Source: Icerya purchasi (lineage: Eukaryota > Arthropoda > Insecta > Hemiptera > Monophlebidae). Taken from it: DNA of 64,000 nucleotides. Position numbers and translations under genes: made by a program. The stretch's first letter is position 1. Every line of letters begins with the position of its first letter. The stretch spans positions 103,337,164-103,401,163 of the forward strand of contig CM077116.1 in NCBI GenBank assembly GCA_039619475.1. The letters run 5' to 3'. The notes under the pieces were generated by a model that saw nothing but the letters and a program-made list of their open reading frames with translations, was not told the DNA's origin and did no database searches. Below are positions 40,201-46,129 of the stretch, one piece after another.

Positions 40201-43200
40201 GATTCCAATTACCTAAGTTTCCTTTCCATTAGACATAAAAAATAAGAGAGAAATGAATTATTACATGTCCAAGTCTCTCAATGAATAGATTGGGCTGTAC
40301 TATGGTTGTCCAAAATTGGTCTGCATAATATATAACAAACACCGCTGTTTGTGGTATGAATACATATCGGTACAGGGTAAAAAAAAAAATGTTAAAAGTA
40401 ACTATATTTTACGCTAAAAGTAAAATTTTGGCAATTTTGTGTCGCATAAATTGGTTCTGCAATTAGAAATATTTGTCCAGCAGAACTAAACAGTTGTTCC
40501 TTGCTACACTAGTTGGAGGAGCAGATAAATACTTATTAGCCACTTTATTTTTAATATAAGTAAGCGGTTGAACCTCCATATTTAAAAATGTCGTTTTTTT
40601 TTTTTTGAAATAACAGCACTTTTAAGTATGGTTCCAAATATTTTTCAAATTACGGAACGGAATCAAACGATGTAATTACTTGTTTTCCTGTATACATTAA
40701 ACCTTCAACTTCAATTTAATTTTGGTCACAGCCGAATTCGGTTGGACTTCACATACCGTAATTTACATTCAAAATAATCGTTGATAGTAAAGTTTGAGGA
40801 AGTACACGTTGGAGATGGAAAACGTGGTTTGCCATTTTAATACGTAGTATTCATAAAAGAAATAATTGGTTTGCGTGCAAATTATCTGGATGTGAAAATT
40901 GGAACACAAGCCTTCCAGAGATTTAAAAAATTATGTCAAAAAAAAATTTTTAAATTAAATTTTACTTTTTTTTTTTTTTTTTGATAAAAAATAAATTCAC
41001 ATGCTTAGTCTTACTCAGTCAATTGATTAATAATTTTTGAAAGCAATAGTAAAAACAGATGAAATATGTATTTTTTTTTATTTTTTTATTTCTTCCGCTG
41101 TACTGGCTTTACGAGACCATAAACAGCGGCAGTGACTTCAACTTTACAATTGCTTACCAGAGAATATAAACCGGGCTAATCCCTTCAACGAGAGAATTGG
41201 GTCCGAGATACCATTTCTGCAGCGAGGATGTAATAGGAAATATATAAAATTAGTACCCAGCCCCTATGATGACAATCCGTTTTGGCATTGCCCCTAAGAC
41301 CGTGGTTAGAAAATGTATTCCATATAGAACCTGGACACCATGACAACAAATGCACGCAAGCACAGCTCATAGGAGTCCAAAAATATATAAAGCTTATAGC
41401 ACCACACTATGGCGACAGATGCGGTTAGGCATTGTCTATAGAGTTCTGGTTGAAGCTATTCCGAATAAAGGATTGGCATTATTGTAACTACAATGAAACA
41501 TGTATGTACCATATTGAGGTAACGGTTTAAGTATAGGGTGCGGCGCGGGAACTGAACGTATTTCAAATCGCTATAACTCGGGGAAAAATCGTAGAGAATT
41601 TTTTTTTACCAAATGACGCTGAATTTTATCAATTTTTATTTGTAATTAATTATTATTACAAAATTAGTTTGTCTTAAAAATAACATCACATAAATTACCA
41701 CCCTTATTTTTGACTGCATTCTCAGCTCATTTCTTAAAATTTTTGGTCACTTTTTTGAGCATAACGGCAGAAATTTGGGTTACTTCGCGTTCTATGTTTC
41801 TCCTGAGTTGTGCTAGGTTACGTGGTTTATCGATGTATACCTTGGATTTTAAATATCCCCATAAGAAAAAATCGCAATAGAACAAATCGGGAGAACGCGG
41901 CGGCCAGACGAGATCAACTCCACGTGAGATTAGACGGTGGCTAAATGTTTTCGAAGCAATTCGATCGTTTTGGCTGCGGTATGACATATGGCATTATCTT
42001 GCTGAAACCAACTAGACGACAGTTTCCTCTTTCTTCACAGCTCCGGCACGAGAAACTCGACCAACATCTTTCGCTAGCGGTCGCCGTTATTTGTTTCTTC
42101 GAAAAAGTAAGGACCGATCACACCGAATGATTCCACGCCTATCCAGACAGTTAACTTTGGAGAATGAAGCGGATTTTATTAACACTACCGTTTTCGCGAA
42201 ATTTTTTAACCTAAAGACGGGCAGTTTTTTCAGAAGGAACGGGTTTACGAGGTTGAATAGAGAAACGTTTTCGAAAAGCGAGGATTCTTGACTCTTGAAA
42301 AAGGACTCTACGGCAAACGCCCGCTATTGCGTTTTCCACTCAGCCATCGTGACAAAAATTACCAACAATTAAAACTTGATTGACTGGACTACCACCAGCC
42401 GAAATCTCGATCCCCCCACTCCGTTCGTTTAGCTACAGCAGCGATTTGAAATACGTTCGGTTCCCGCGCCACACCCTATATATCTATATCACAGAATAAT
42501 TTGAATAATAATTGCTATTAAGTGATAGGAATAGCGTCACGGCACCATTTCCTCTTAAGCCTTTATCTTGGATTATCCGGAAAAGATTGAATACAAAGAA
42601 TAATCATATCGGAAAAAGGCGAAAAAAAAGGAAAATAGTGCTGGGAGAACCCTTTGAAAATTTGAATTGTAAGACCTTCAGCATAAAAGTGATAGCTTGA
42701 AAAATGGCAACAAATTCAGCTTTAAAAACGGAACAAAAGGAAAGAAGCTTAAAGGATTGAGAGTTAATTAATCTGAAGGTTTGAGAACAAGGCTCCAACT
42801 TCATTAGTACCTTTACGATGCAAATCTGTGAACGGAAAGAATGAAGAAGGGAAAAACTAAAAGACGAGCAGAAATGTGAGATAGAATTGAAGTTTTATTG
42901 GAGAAAAAATGCTAGTGATGAAGGATAAAGAAATAAGAACAATAGTACTTGAGGGGGAATGGAAACATGTTCAATGATAGAACGAAAGCCTGAATAAGAT
43001 CTACGAATAAATTGGGCACAGTTGTTGAATTGAAATAGAACAGGTAGGGTAGAACTTTAAAGCTCCAAAACAAAGACAAAGGCAAGCGTTCTGAAAGCGG
43101 ACTAACTTGTAAAAGAGGGATTTGAACGATTTGCCGTATAAGAAACTGCAATATTCTATTTCAAAGAGAATAACAGATCTGTACAAGATTATAAAAACGA

Positions 43201-46129
43201 AAGGATTGCCTCTCCATTCTTTGGGAGAGAGGGCAGTAAGAAGGTTTAAGGCTTTAAATGAAGATGCAATCAAATGGTTAATATATGTTCATGGAATAAT
43301 AGGTGAAAGGATAAAATAATGCCCAAATAATGGAAGGAATTGACTAGTGGTATGGATTAATTTTATGTACTTATTTTACCGCAGAATAAATTATAAGACC
43401 GAAAGGTAAAGATTACACCTGGTATTTCGGAGCAGAAATAAAATGAACAATTTAAAGCATTTTCTATAGATCTTAGGAAGTGGTTCAGTTCTTAATTAGC
43501 AACTAGAATACTATGGGATAAAGAATATAAAACAATATCATCCGCAAAAGATAGAGATTTTAATTTTGAAGAGAGAAAATAAATTTAGATGTTTATATTA
43601 AATAATGTAAGGCTAAGACACAAAACCTCGAGAGAAGCCTTAGAAGGCATTCCTTGTGTCGGAAAAGAGAAACGATTTATAATTAAGAAGGAAAAAGAAG
43701 ATGGAATATTTAAGGGAAAGAAAGTTATCGCATGCACCAGTTATATCAATAAATGCTACAATTGTGAAGTTCTTTAAGATAAATTCTCTACAAATATCAG
43801 CTAAGAAGAAGCTTATACAATCTGGAGAATGCAAGCTAGGGCAAAACTTCATACATTATCTGCGAGAAAATTATTGTGCTCGAGCCATGAAACAAGGCAT
43901 TTGTTGAGCATGCTTTCAAAAGCTTCTTTAAGCAAGGAACTAGGAAGATAGGTCTAAGAGCGGAAGAATTTTTTATGGGGTAATAAGAATAATTATGAAT
44001 GTATTCCAAAAATCAGGAATAGAATCAGACTGAAATAGTGAATTGAAAGGAAAAGAATGATTTTAATAGTGCTTTTTTTTTTTCCCCCTATTCCCGAAAC
44101 TTCGGGTAGGGTACATTTATTTAATAAAAATATTGATTCATTATAATAACGGAATTAATATAACCCATCCAATTAAATATTTGGTATTATATTAATTACC
44201 ATTTTACAGTTTTTTGTTTTTTTTTACAATATCTACATATATTTTTACTATTTACTTAATATAAATGTACATTATTTTTTCGGAATTTTATTTTTTCTAT
44301 TGTAAATTTATTAAATTCTTTAAAATAATTTTGAACAAGTTGTTTTATATCATAATTACAGAGCCCGTTATTATTATTATAATTGCATCCTTGTAGGATA
44401 TGAAAAACATCATCTCTAAAACTACATATTACACAGTATTTTAAGAGTGCTTTTAAAAACCTTTTTTTTTTTTTAAGGAGAACAATCAGTGGCAGTGTTA
44501 AGAAGATATGCAATGCATAAAGTTATAGAACGCTCTCCATGGTCGTCATTCCTTGGTGATATTTTGAAAATGAAGTAAAATATCTCGTCGTGTCTAAGGC
44601 AGGAGTTAGAGGAGTTAATCGGAGGAGAAATAAATTCAGACAGGGAAAAGTTGGGAAAAAAGAAGTACGGCAGTGATGGGTAAGAGGGTAATTTAAAAAA
44701 AAAAATTGAAACAAAACTAAGATCTATGAGGTACAATAACGAAGAAAGTTTATCATTAGGAAGGGTGGAACTAGGTCGGCGTTGAAAAAACCTGTTTCTA
44801 AAAGTTTTAGCCAGCTTTCAGACCTGTTAAATAGGGGTCGATAGAGAAAAAGAGGAACAATATAATTTTGCAAAAGTTACTTTTGGAATCTTTGTGGCTG
44901 TATCTTAGTTTTAGAACTCTCATGAGCCAGAAAATTATGAAGAGTTAGCTGAAAACGTAAACATTGAAAAGTAGATAAACTTTGTTTAAATGAAAACGTG
45001 CAATCCACATTACAACAAGATTATGAAATACTTAAAGAACGTTTGTTTAATAACGGGCGAGGGCTCGAGGAAGTCCAACATAAAGAAAAGGAAATAGAAT
45101 AACTAAGACATTAATATTCGGAAATTACATTAGTTTCCACTTACATTATAGAAAAAGAAGCGTTAACAATTGAACAAAATTTATTTTGTTTTCCATAGAA
45201 CCAAATCCATTGAAAAACTGAAAAGAACTAAACGCAGAAAAATAATGAGTCATTAAGAGAGGTGGGGATAGAGGAACTTGGTCGCTACTAAAAGCACCAT
45301 CTAAGATTTTCTATGAGGAATGGAGAACTATATCAGAAAAAATAAAAACCATAGAACCAGAAATAGACGCGGACTTGAAATATTTGTAGGAATTATCATT
45401 ATGGAAAATAAGATCGAAACTGAAAATAACATTTTCTATAATGATGTCATTTCTATTATGGGCAGAACAACTTTGTAGTGACAAGTGGGAGTTCTAATCG
45501 CCCCCGACATTGAAAGAAGGAGAACGAAGGGAATTAAAAATCTAGTCAAATGGGAAAGAGCAAAGGGCAGTGGTAGGGGAAATGAAGTTGCTGACAATTC
45601 ATTTTGGTATTGGTAAGGATTTAAACTTTAACTAAATTATTAGGATCAAGGGGACCTGAATGGTAAAAAGGAAGAAATATCATAATGGATTTTAAAGTTG
45701 CATTAGAAAATGTGTTATGAAAGTTGTAATAGAAATTTCCATGCAAACCAAGTTATGGGTTTTGCTTTTTTTTTTTTTTTTGATTAAATGAAAAAGTCAT
45801 TATTTTACGAAAAATGACGTAATCAGTTAAAATCAACTCTTCTGTAAGAATTTTAGAAGACCAATACTAGGGATTCAAAAATACCTCTGGAACGATCGAA
45901 TGTACACGTATACGTATTGCGTGTGTGCGTGCATGACTACGTATGTATATATGTATATTAAGTATGTATTTTTTGGTAGCAAAAATTAAAATTGAGAGCT
46001 GAATATGATGGAGAATTACGGAGCTTCTTAACAGATAAATATCCGGAATGCAGACCATTTTTACCACCTTGGAGTAAGGTTGTAAAAGAAGCTGAAAAGG
46101 CAAATGAAGGAGAAGGGGAAACAGCTTAA
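7360..46129 (+). CDS. mRpS5: Mitochondrial ribosomal protein S5 (uS5m), eight-exon gene, 5' end missing
   Basis: Encodes the uS5 protein of the mitochondrial small ribosomal subunit, which acts in the matrix at the mRNA-entry side of the decoding region. Eight exons with AG/GT borders join without a frame break: 7360-7485, 12432-12659, 14981-15015, 21180-21375, 27935-28134, 31850-31987, 38731-38847, 45980-46129 (1190 nt, about 396 residues, stop TAA at 46127). The family's N-terminal motif (NAGRKRGRGK, DLNKGQIIG), the S5 N-terminal RNA-binding fold (VTGNGKGLVGYAKSS, KNRAAQRLMYIERFNDH) and the S5 C-terminal domain (GYGLKCHRVIKAICEVAGIK) appear in order, followed by an insect-type basic tail. 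The first 40-90 residues expected for the family, with the presequence, are absent. Introns are 2.3-7.1 kb and packed with transposon debris. Identification rests on recognition of the family, without an alignment run. Confidence 0.93.
7486..9160 (+). other. mRpS5 intron sequence, nothing recognised
   Basis: AT-rich, full of stops on both strands, with short A and T runs. No domain, terminal repeat or RNA gene seen. Confidence 0.6.
9181..9670 (+). pseudogene. Transposase-derived remnant with a BED/U1-type finger end
   Basis: The ORF at 9181-9567 contains FTSHMKAKKHKLAALNFQNL, which resembles the second half of a BED or U1-type zinc finger (H-x5-H spacing, KKHK). Later it has NITKVEIPWCLHAI, a phrase seen after the finger in hAT-like transposase families of insects. 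The frame is then lost. The first two Cys of the finger are not visible. No terminal repeats were found. It lies on the same strand as mRpS5 within its intron but has no splice logic linking it to that gene. Confidence 0.45.
9671..12431 (+). other. mRpS5 intron sequence with an unassigned small ORF
   Basis: AT-rich intron. It holds a 26-base poly(A) run at about 10680-10706 and an 89-codon ORF at 11504-11773, discussed as a finding. 12130-12300 is less AT-rich but shows no family resemblance. Confidence 0.5.
12432..12659 (+). CDS. mRpS5: mRpS5 coding exon
   Basis: The acceptor is gttatag; the exon's first bases GT complete the Gly codon left by the previous exon. It reads KANIRWPGLSAPIIRGRE at the start and GFSGSRLPGRKIGPPDPIGD at the end. 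That corresponds to the WPGLN...GWSGNSWGG...LGPPDP segment of mammalian MRPS5. The middle is charged and probably helical. The donor is gtatgt and the exon ends one base into a Glu codon. Confidence 0.92.
12660..13255 (+). other. mRpS5 intron sequence, nothing recognised
   Basis: AT-rich, no coding or terminal-repeat signal seen. Confidence 0.5.
13260..13625 (-). pseudogene. mariner-like transposase fragment
   Basis: On the minus strand it reads NENPRIVHVKPFHSSKIAVW (the NP..VHEKPLHSEKVTVW block) and, after a frameshift, ATYHAANKTMNLLEQMFGNR, ISRGAEITWLPQPPDL and TCGFFLKVYENKS. This is the mariner segment WFQQDGATCHTA...RLISR...WPPRSPDLTxCDFFLWGYLKSKV. The last-Asp region has CGF where CDF is expected, so the catalytic residue is lost. 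It resembles the element at 41534-42478. No ends seen. Confidence 0.8.
13626..14075 (+). pseudogene. RTE-like LINE, C-terminal ORF fragment
   Basis: Reads YGVETWTLREADKRKINAFE, then TWRKMLRIPWTAKRTNNSIL, and after a frameshift GPIEGARSRGRPPRRWIDTI and QNRSRWRQLVLGRLK with a stop at 14068. This is the tail of endonuclease-reverse transcriptases of the RTE-like type, often annotated as craniofacial development protein 2-like. The tail is plus strand and abuts the mariner fragment. RT core and endonuclease are absent. Confidence 0.8.
14076..14980 (+). other. mRpS5 intron sequence, unassigned repeat-like stretch
   Basis: 14270-14660 is richer in GC than its surroundings and may be transposon-derived, but no coding motif or paired ends were found. 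Confidence 0.4.
14981..15015 (+). CDS. mRpS5: mRpS5 35-nt micro-exon
   Basis: A 35-base exon between acceptor ttatttatag and donor gtaagt. Two bases finish the Glu codon and eleven codons follow: KFEDFETICLE. This is the YEDFDTRILEV segment of MRPS5, and it is the only stretch in the 8.5 kb between the flanking exons that supplies it in the right phase (in 1, out 0). Too short for ordinary ORF calling. Confidence 0.88.
15016..16395 (+). other. mRpS5 intron sequence, nothing recognised
   Basis: AT-rich, with a T run at 15291-15311. No domain or terminal repeat seen. Confidence 0.5.
16396..16728 (-). mobile_element. Retroposon 3' end with stem-loop before the A-rich tail
   Basis: On the minus strand the unit ends GGGTCCATCGACCC (16460-16473, a 5-bp perfect stem with a 4-base loop), then gaatagatgctcaag, then an A-rich tail (T run 16424-16438). 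The phrase atgctcaagaaa also occurs in the tail of the retroposon at 48178-48278. hAT copy 2 is inserted just to its right at 16737, and the unit may continue past it. No coding sequence recognised. Confidence 0.5.
16737..18444 (+). mobile_element. hAT transposon, copy 2, 8-bp TSD
   Basis: Same family as copy 1 but in opposite orientation. The ends are CAAGGGTGGTAAACACG and, at the right, GTTTGGTCACACCTG. The 8-bp target duplication GTATACGT is at 16729-16736 and 18445-18452. It keeps more of the transposase middle than copy 1 and lacks the retroposon found there, so it serves as the empty-site control. Confidence 0.9.
17069..18081 (+). pseudogene. hAT transposase remnant (GTF2IRD2-like)
   Basis: Broken reading frames give, in order: DDDIPNFMDYH with HAQVLCSKVLNFDRVMEIA, LLRRQFCALLKECSDERSEL, LKEFERRFLTLSEDIASFLS and, at 17767-18081, YPNIWTIVARFNAFFRSTYL with CESAFSFM. 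It ends HRSQLTDQHLESCLRIALSS before the stop at 18079. The order matches hAT-derived GTF2IRD2-type proteins, including the C-terminal dimerisation domain. Several frameshifts and stops make it inactive. Confidence 0.85.
18453..19849 (+). other. mRpS5 intron; dispersed repeat and unassigned GC-richer block
   Basis: 18740-19000 is related to 26795-27110 (see the repeat entries). 19140-19640 is GC-richer and looks transposon-derived but shows no recognisable domain or paired ends. Confidence 0.4.
18740..19000 (+). repeat. Dispersed repeat, copy A
   Basis: Shares an ungapped core with copy B at 26795-27110. For example, attacattatgtgcgccaca here matches attacattatgcgcggcata there, with similar order on both sides. 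No coding capacity or ends identified. Confidence 0.55.
19850..20400 (-). pseudogene. LINE remnant with RNase H motif
   Basis: The minus-strand reading at 20184-20372 contains FILLWVPSHSSIFGNGG, the conserved WVPSH.GI.GNE..D region of retrotransposon RNase H domains, in a hydrophobic context. The catalytic Asp after GNE is not preserved. No RT nearby. Assigned to an RNase H-bearing non-LTR family. Confidence 0.5.
20401..21179 (+). other. mRpS5 intron sequence, nothing recognised
   Basis: A-rich stretch to about 20650, then AT-rich intron. No domain seen. Confidence 0.5.
21180..21375 (+). CDS. mRpS5: mRpS5 coding exon, S5 N-terminal domain
   Basis: Acceptor gtttctaag, donor gtacgt. It begins in phase 0 with LKPVVHMTRLYGRFRTVS and carries the S5 signature VTGNGKGLVGYAKSSA, then KSAKNRAAQRLMYIERFNDH. 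This is the double-stranded-RNA-binding-like S5 N-terminal domain (Pfam Ribosomal_S5). It ends one base into the next codon (Ile once spliced). Confidence 0.95.
21376..25713 (+). other. mRpS5 intron sequence, no clear elements
   Basis: Contains T runs at 21720-21746 and 23533-23554. Two GC-richer blocks (22690-23100 and 24640-25020) are likely old transposon debris but show no motif I can name. No exon signal. Confidence 0.45.
25716..26628 (-). mobile_element. mariner-like transposon, degraded, TA target site
   Basis: The ends are matching inverted repeats of about 30 bp (TACAGTACGTCCCATAAGTA at left; CACAGCGCGCCCCTTAAGTA inverted from the right), flanked by TA at 25714-25715 and 26629-26630. 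The minus-strand coding remnant includes PYSLDLSPLDYFLFPKLK and GDHFASIEEIQTAV, the mariner last-Asp block (SPDLxPxDYFLFPKLK), with frameshifts elsewhere. An A run at 26101-26120 lies inside. The 913-bp length is shorter than an autonomous mariner (about 1.3 kb), so part of the gene is deleted. Confidence 0.85.
26631..27934 (+). other. mRpS5 intron with dispersed repeat copy B
   Basis: Beyond the repeat at 26795-27110 only AT-rich intron sequence is seen. 27110-27270 is GC-richer and unassigned. Confidence 0.45.
26795..27110 (+). repeat. Dispersed repeat, copy B
   Basis: Same order of similar phrases as 18740-19000, same orientation, diverged. Likely an old unclassified transposon family of the host genome. 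Confidence 0.55.
27935..28134 (+). CDS. mRpS5: mRpS5 coding exon, S5 C-terminal domain
   Basis: Acceptor gtgtttcag, donor gtaagt. Two bases complete the Ile codon. It then reads CHDFYSRFCNTKLFVWKKP, GYGLKCHRVIKAICEVAGIK and DLCAKVERSTNSD, ending LGLLRQ. This is the family's GYGLRCHRAI...IGIKDMYAKV...GLSRQ block. The exon ends on a codon boundary. Confidence 0.95.
28135..29549 (+). other. mRpS5 intron sequence, nothing recognised
   Basis: AT-rich with no domain, ends or RNA signal seen. Confidence 0.5.
29550..31185 (-). mobile_element. Helitron, internally deleted, RepHel N-terminus kept
   Basis: On the minus strand the 5' end (right side) reads ACTAATATTATAAAGAGGAA and then a GTTTGTTTGTTTG repeat with ACTGGATCGATTTGAAAAAT. 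This is the classic 5' start of insect Helitrons. The 3' end (left side) reads CGCCGCTGGCACAGCTAG with CTAG followed by T, the Helitron terminus, and a small GC hairpin before it. There is no target duplication, as expected. The inside carries only the first part of the Rep/helicase gene, so it cannot move by itself. The right limit is uncertain by a few bases because an AT repeat follows. Confidence 0.85.
29756..30181 (-). pseudogene. Helitron RepHel N-terminal region (truncated)
   Basis: Opens MPKRSRSQLSRNNSQARASK, followed by Arg/Ser-rich repeats, then NNRLAFRYDPQIDYVQQSS, IGAMNKICSKCSAKKWAK and a stop. This is the basic leader plus Cys-containing segment that precedes the Rep nuclease in Helitron proteins. 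After a frameshift, homology continues to about 29690 (NGMCCASGKVSLPNIQEPPQ). The HUH nuclease and helicase domains are absent. It is a 141-codon open frame, long for this AT-rich intron, so a translated product cannot be excluded. Confidence 0.85.
31187..31223. repeat. (TA)n microsatellite
   Basis: Alternating T and A immediately beyond the Helitron 5' end; probably the AT-rich insertion site expanded. Confidence 0.9.
31850..31987 (+). CDS. mRpS5: mRpS5 coding exon
   Basis: Acceptor atactttag, donor gtaata; 46 codons in phase 0. It reads KTLQELADEVQLHVVEFSK and PKVVASPVTVKNDITEIPDF. This matches the QQLADKKGLHVVEIREE...PIVVASP segment of MRPS5 and closes the C-terminal S5 domain. Confidence 0.94.
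31988..33260 (+). other. mRpS5 intron sequence, nothing recognised
   Basis: AT-rich; no coding motif or element ends found. Confidence 0.5.
33270..33690 (+). repeat. Diverged tandem duplication, unit 1
   Basis: Aligns by order of phrases with 33880-34250 at an offset of about 570 bases. Compare gattaaaatacat at about 33452 with the related phrase at about 34023, taacgcaaggatatttta with taacgcgagaatatttca, and gatttgcaag at 33661 with gatttgcaag at 34222. No coding potential. Confidence 0.6.
33880..34250 (+). repeat. Diverged tandem duplication, unit 2
   Basis: Second unit of the duplication starting at 33270. Its T-rich ORFs (33776-34039, 34093-34359) have no family resemblance and no counterpart kept open in unit 1, so I treat them as chance. 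Confidence 0.6.
34605..35310 (-). pseudogene. Jockey-clade LINE, 3' fragment with stem-loop before the tail
   Basis: The minus-strand ORF contains NAPFYVSNRTLYADLHIQYV and KEVCKDQYAKFYEKLNYSGN, the segment near the end of Jockey-type ORF2 (APWYVxNxxLHxDLxIPxV...FYxKLxxSxN). The 3' end is on the left: an A-rich tail (T-rich on +, 34605-34632), preceded on the element strand by GGTCACTTCTGACC (34644-34657), a perfect 5-bp stem with a 4-base loop. The 5' limit is uncertain (about 35300-35440). Confidence 0.7.
35420..35985 (+). other. mRpS5 intron sequence, nothing recognised
   Basis: AT-rich, with a short alternating purine-pyrimidine stretch (cgcgtacgcgcgcgcat) near 35405-35421. Confidence 0.5.
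35990..37270 (-). pseudogene. RTE-like LINE remnant, reverse transcriptase and C-terminus
   Basis: The + strand is pyrimidine-rich, so the coding strand is minus. About 36780-36970 gives ECLLSSTLFNFCVDKMTKEI and then YIKFVDDIVLLVKIEENLK, in which FVDD replaces the catalytic F/YADD box. Around 36370-36470 there is a degraded KMLNVKWTENIQNK segment like the CWRRMLxIxWTDxIxNxEVL block of RTE-like elements. Stops and shifts are frequent. The 141-codon plus-strand ORF over it (36000-36425) is an antisense artefact of base composition. Confidence 0.7.
37271..38730 (+). other. mRpS5 intron with a short stem-loop/AAG-tail retroposon end
   Basis: 37605-37618 is GCGCTATGTAGCGC, a 6-bp perfect stem with a 2-base loop, followed by acctaaagaagaagaagatg. 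It looks like the 3' end of a plus-strand retroposon. The rest is AT-rich intron with nothing recognised. Confidence 0.45.
38731..38847 (+). CDS. mRpS5: mRpS5 coding exon, insect-type C-terminal tail
   Basis: Acceptor atttttttag, donor gtaaat; 39 codons, phase 0 at both ends. The peptide is basic and aromatic: YIMDGQIFFRRKKPIPHYTK followed by YPLYPVMVRKWEKIRNHQE. From memory it resembles the C-terminal tail of fly and other insect mRpS5 and lies beyond the conserved S5 fold. Exon status rests on clean borders, frame continuity and that resemblance. Confidence 0.85.
38848..39615 (+). other. mRpS5 intron sequence, nothing recognised
   Basis: AT-rich; no coding motif or element ends found. Confidence 0.5.
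39620..40215 (+). pseudogene. Jockey-clade LINE, C-terminal ORF2 fragment
   Basis: Plus-strand frames give DWRIRFNEQKCKQ, then SEMVKYLGIMLDRRLT, YVAPIWKYGVELYGNAS, SNLQRIQRQQ, NKLSHHCNPKIRKMYRSTLP and GNPAWRLRRKWCRF. This is the region between the RT thumb and the end of Jockey ORF2 (KYLGxxLDxxLTW...YGxxLWGxAS...IQ..Q). Several stops and at least two frameshifts. The RT catalytic box is not present. Confidence 0.8.
40216..41071 (+). other. mRpS5 intron sequence, nothing recognised
   Basis: AT-rich with a T run at 40968-40983. No motif seen. Confidence 0.45.
41072..41460 (-). mobile_element. Probable retroposon fragment with A-rich tail
   Basis: On the minus strand a GC-richer unit of about 380 bases ends ccagtacagcggaagaaat followed by an A-rich tail (T-rich on +, 41072-41093). 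No coding domain recognised. Could be a SINE or a LINE 3' UTR. Confidence 0.4.
41534..42478 (-). mobile_element. mariner-like transposon, internally deleted, TA target site
   Basis: Inverted ends of about 40 bp match closely: TAGGGTGCGGCGCGGGAAC at left and TAGGGTGTGGCGCGGGAAC inverted from the right, both running into cgtatttcaaatcgct. TA flanks lie at 41532-41533 and 42479-42480. At 945 bp it is shorter than an autonomous element. It sits next to the LINE remnants that begin about 42500. Confidence 0.9.
41712..42347 (-). pseudogene. mariner-like transposase, deleted and frameshifted
   Basis: The ATG at 42347 opens MAEWKTQ, then a stop and the AVESFFKSQES block. After a roughly 130-residue gap relative to the family come GVESFGVIGPYFFEE, then SWFQQDNAICHTAAKTIELL (in a shifted frame), then the intact stretch at 41727-41987: RLISRGVDLVWPPRSPDL, CDFFLWGYLKSKVYI and VMLKKVTKNF. 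The Asp of QQDN and the last Asp of CDFFLWG are present. The first Asp region falls in the deletion. Not functional. Confidence 0.85.
42500..43860 (-). pseudogene. RNase H-bearing LINE, RT and RNase H remnants
   Basis: Minus-strand pieces in order: VAFIDITGACDNFLSLKYS (RT motif A, about 43.75 kb); FADDIVLYSLSHSILVAN with the catalytic FADD box at 43537-43548; YRSVILFEIEYCSFLYGKSF and FQNACLCLCFGALKFYPTCS at 43001-43273; and at 42604-42804 CSVFKAEFVAIFQAITFML, the start of an RNase H domain. Stops and shifts abound. Belongs to the R1/I/Loa-type LINEs, clade not resolved. Confidence 0.75.
44071..44455 (-). mobile_element. LINE 3' fragment inserted in another LINE, stem-loop before the tail
   Basis: On the minus strand the ORF ending near 44256 contains LLKYCVICSFRDDVFHILQG and then CNYNNNN, a C-x2-C...H-x4-C knuckle typical of a LINE C-terminus. 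The 3' end carries CCCGAAGTTTCGGG (44093-44106, 5-6-bp stem) and an A tail (T run 44073-44083). A phrase like tttaatagtgctttt lies at the left border and tttaagagtgctttt at the right, a likely target duplication. It splits the RNase H LINE between 43860 and 44470. Confidence 0.65.
44456..44740 (-). pseudogene. RNase H-bearing LINE, N-terminal RT part
   Basis: Minus strand: FSLSEFISPPINSSNSC, then LRHDEIFYFIFKISPRND, resembling the F(S)xxEL..AL...SSPGxDxIPYxILKxLP segment just before the RT palm. It continues the LINE at 42500-43860 beyond the inserted fragment. Confidence 0.5.
44741..45979 (+). other. Degenerate coiled-coil-like ORF remnant, then intron
   Basis: The + strand around 44990-45170 can be read as QSTLQQDYEILKERLFNN, then GLEEVQHKEKEIE and IIEKEALTIEQN, a charged coiled-coil-like stretch broken by stops. 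It may be the first ORF of a retroelement on the + strand, but no diagnostic motif was found. A T run lies at 45767-45781. Confidence 0.35.
45980..46129 (+). CDS. mRpS5: mRpS5 terminal coding exon
   Basis: The acceptor is ttttggtag; 49 codons then TAA at 46127-46129. It reads QKLKLRAEYDGELRSFLTDK, then YPECRPFLPPWSKVV and an acidic end, EKANEGEGETA. LTDKYPECRP recalls the end of insect mRpS5. It lies 7.1 kb beyond the previous exon in an intron that holds LINE and mariner remnants. Confidence 0.85.
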   Translation, partial: QKLKLRAEYDGELRSFLTDKYPECRPFLPPWSKVVKEAEKANEGEGETA

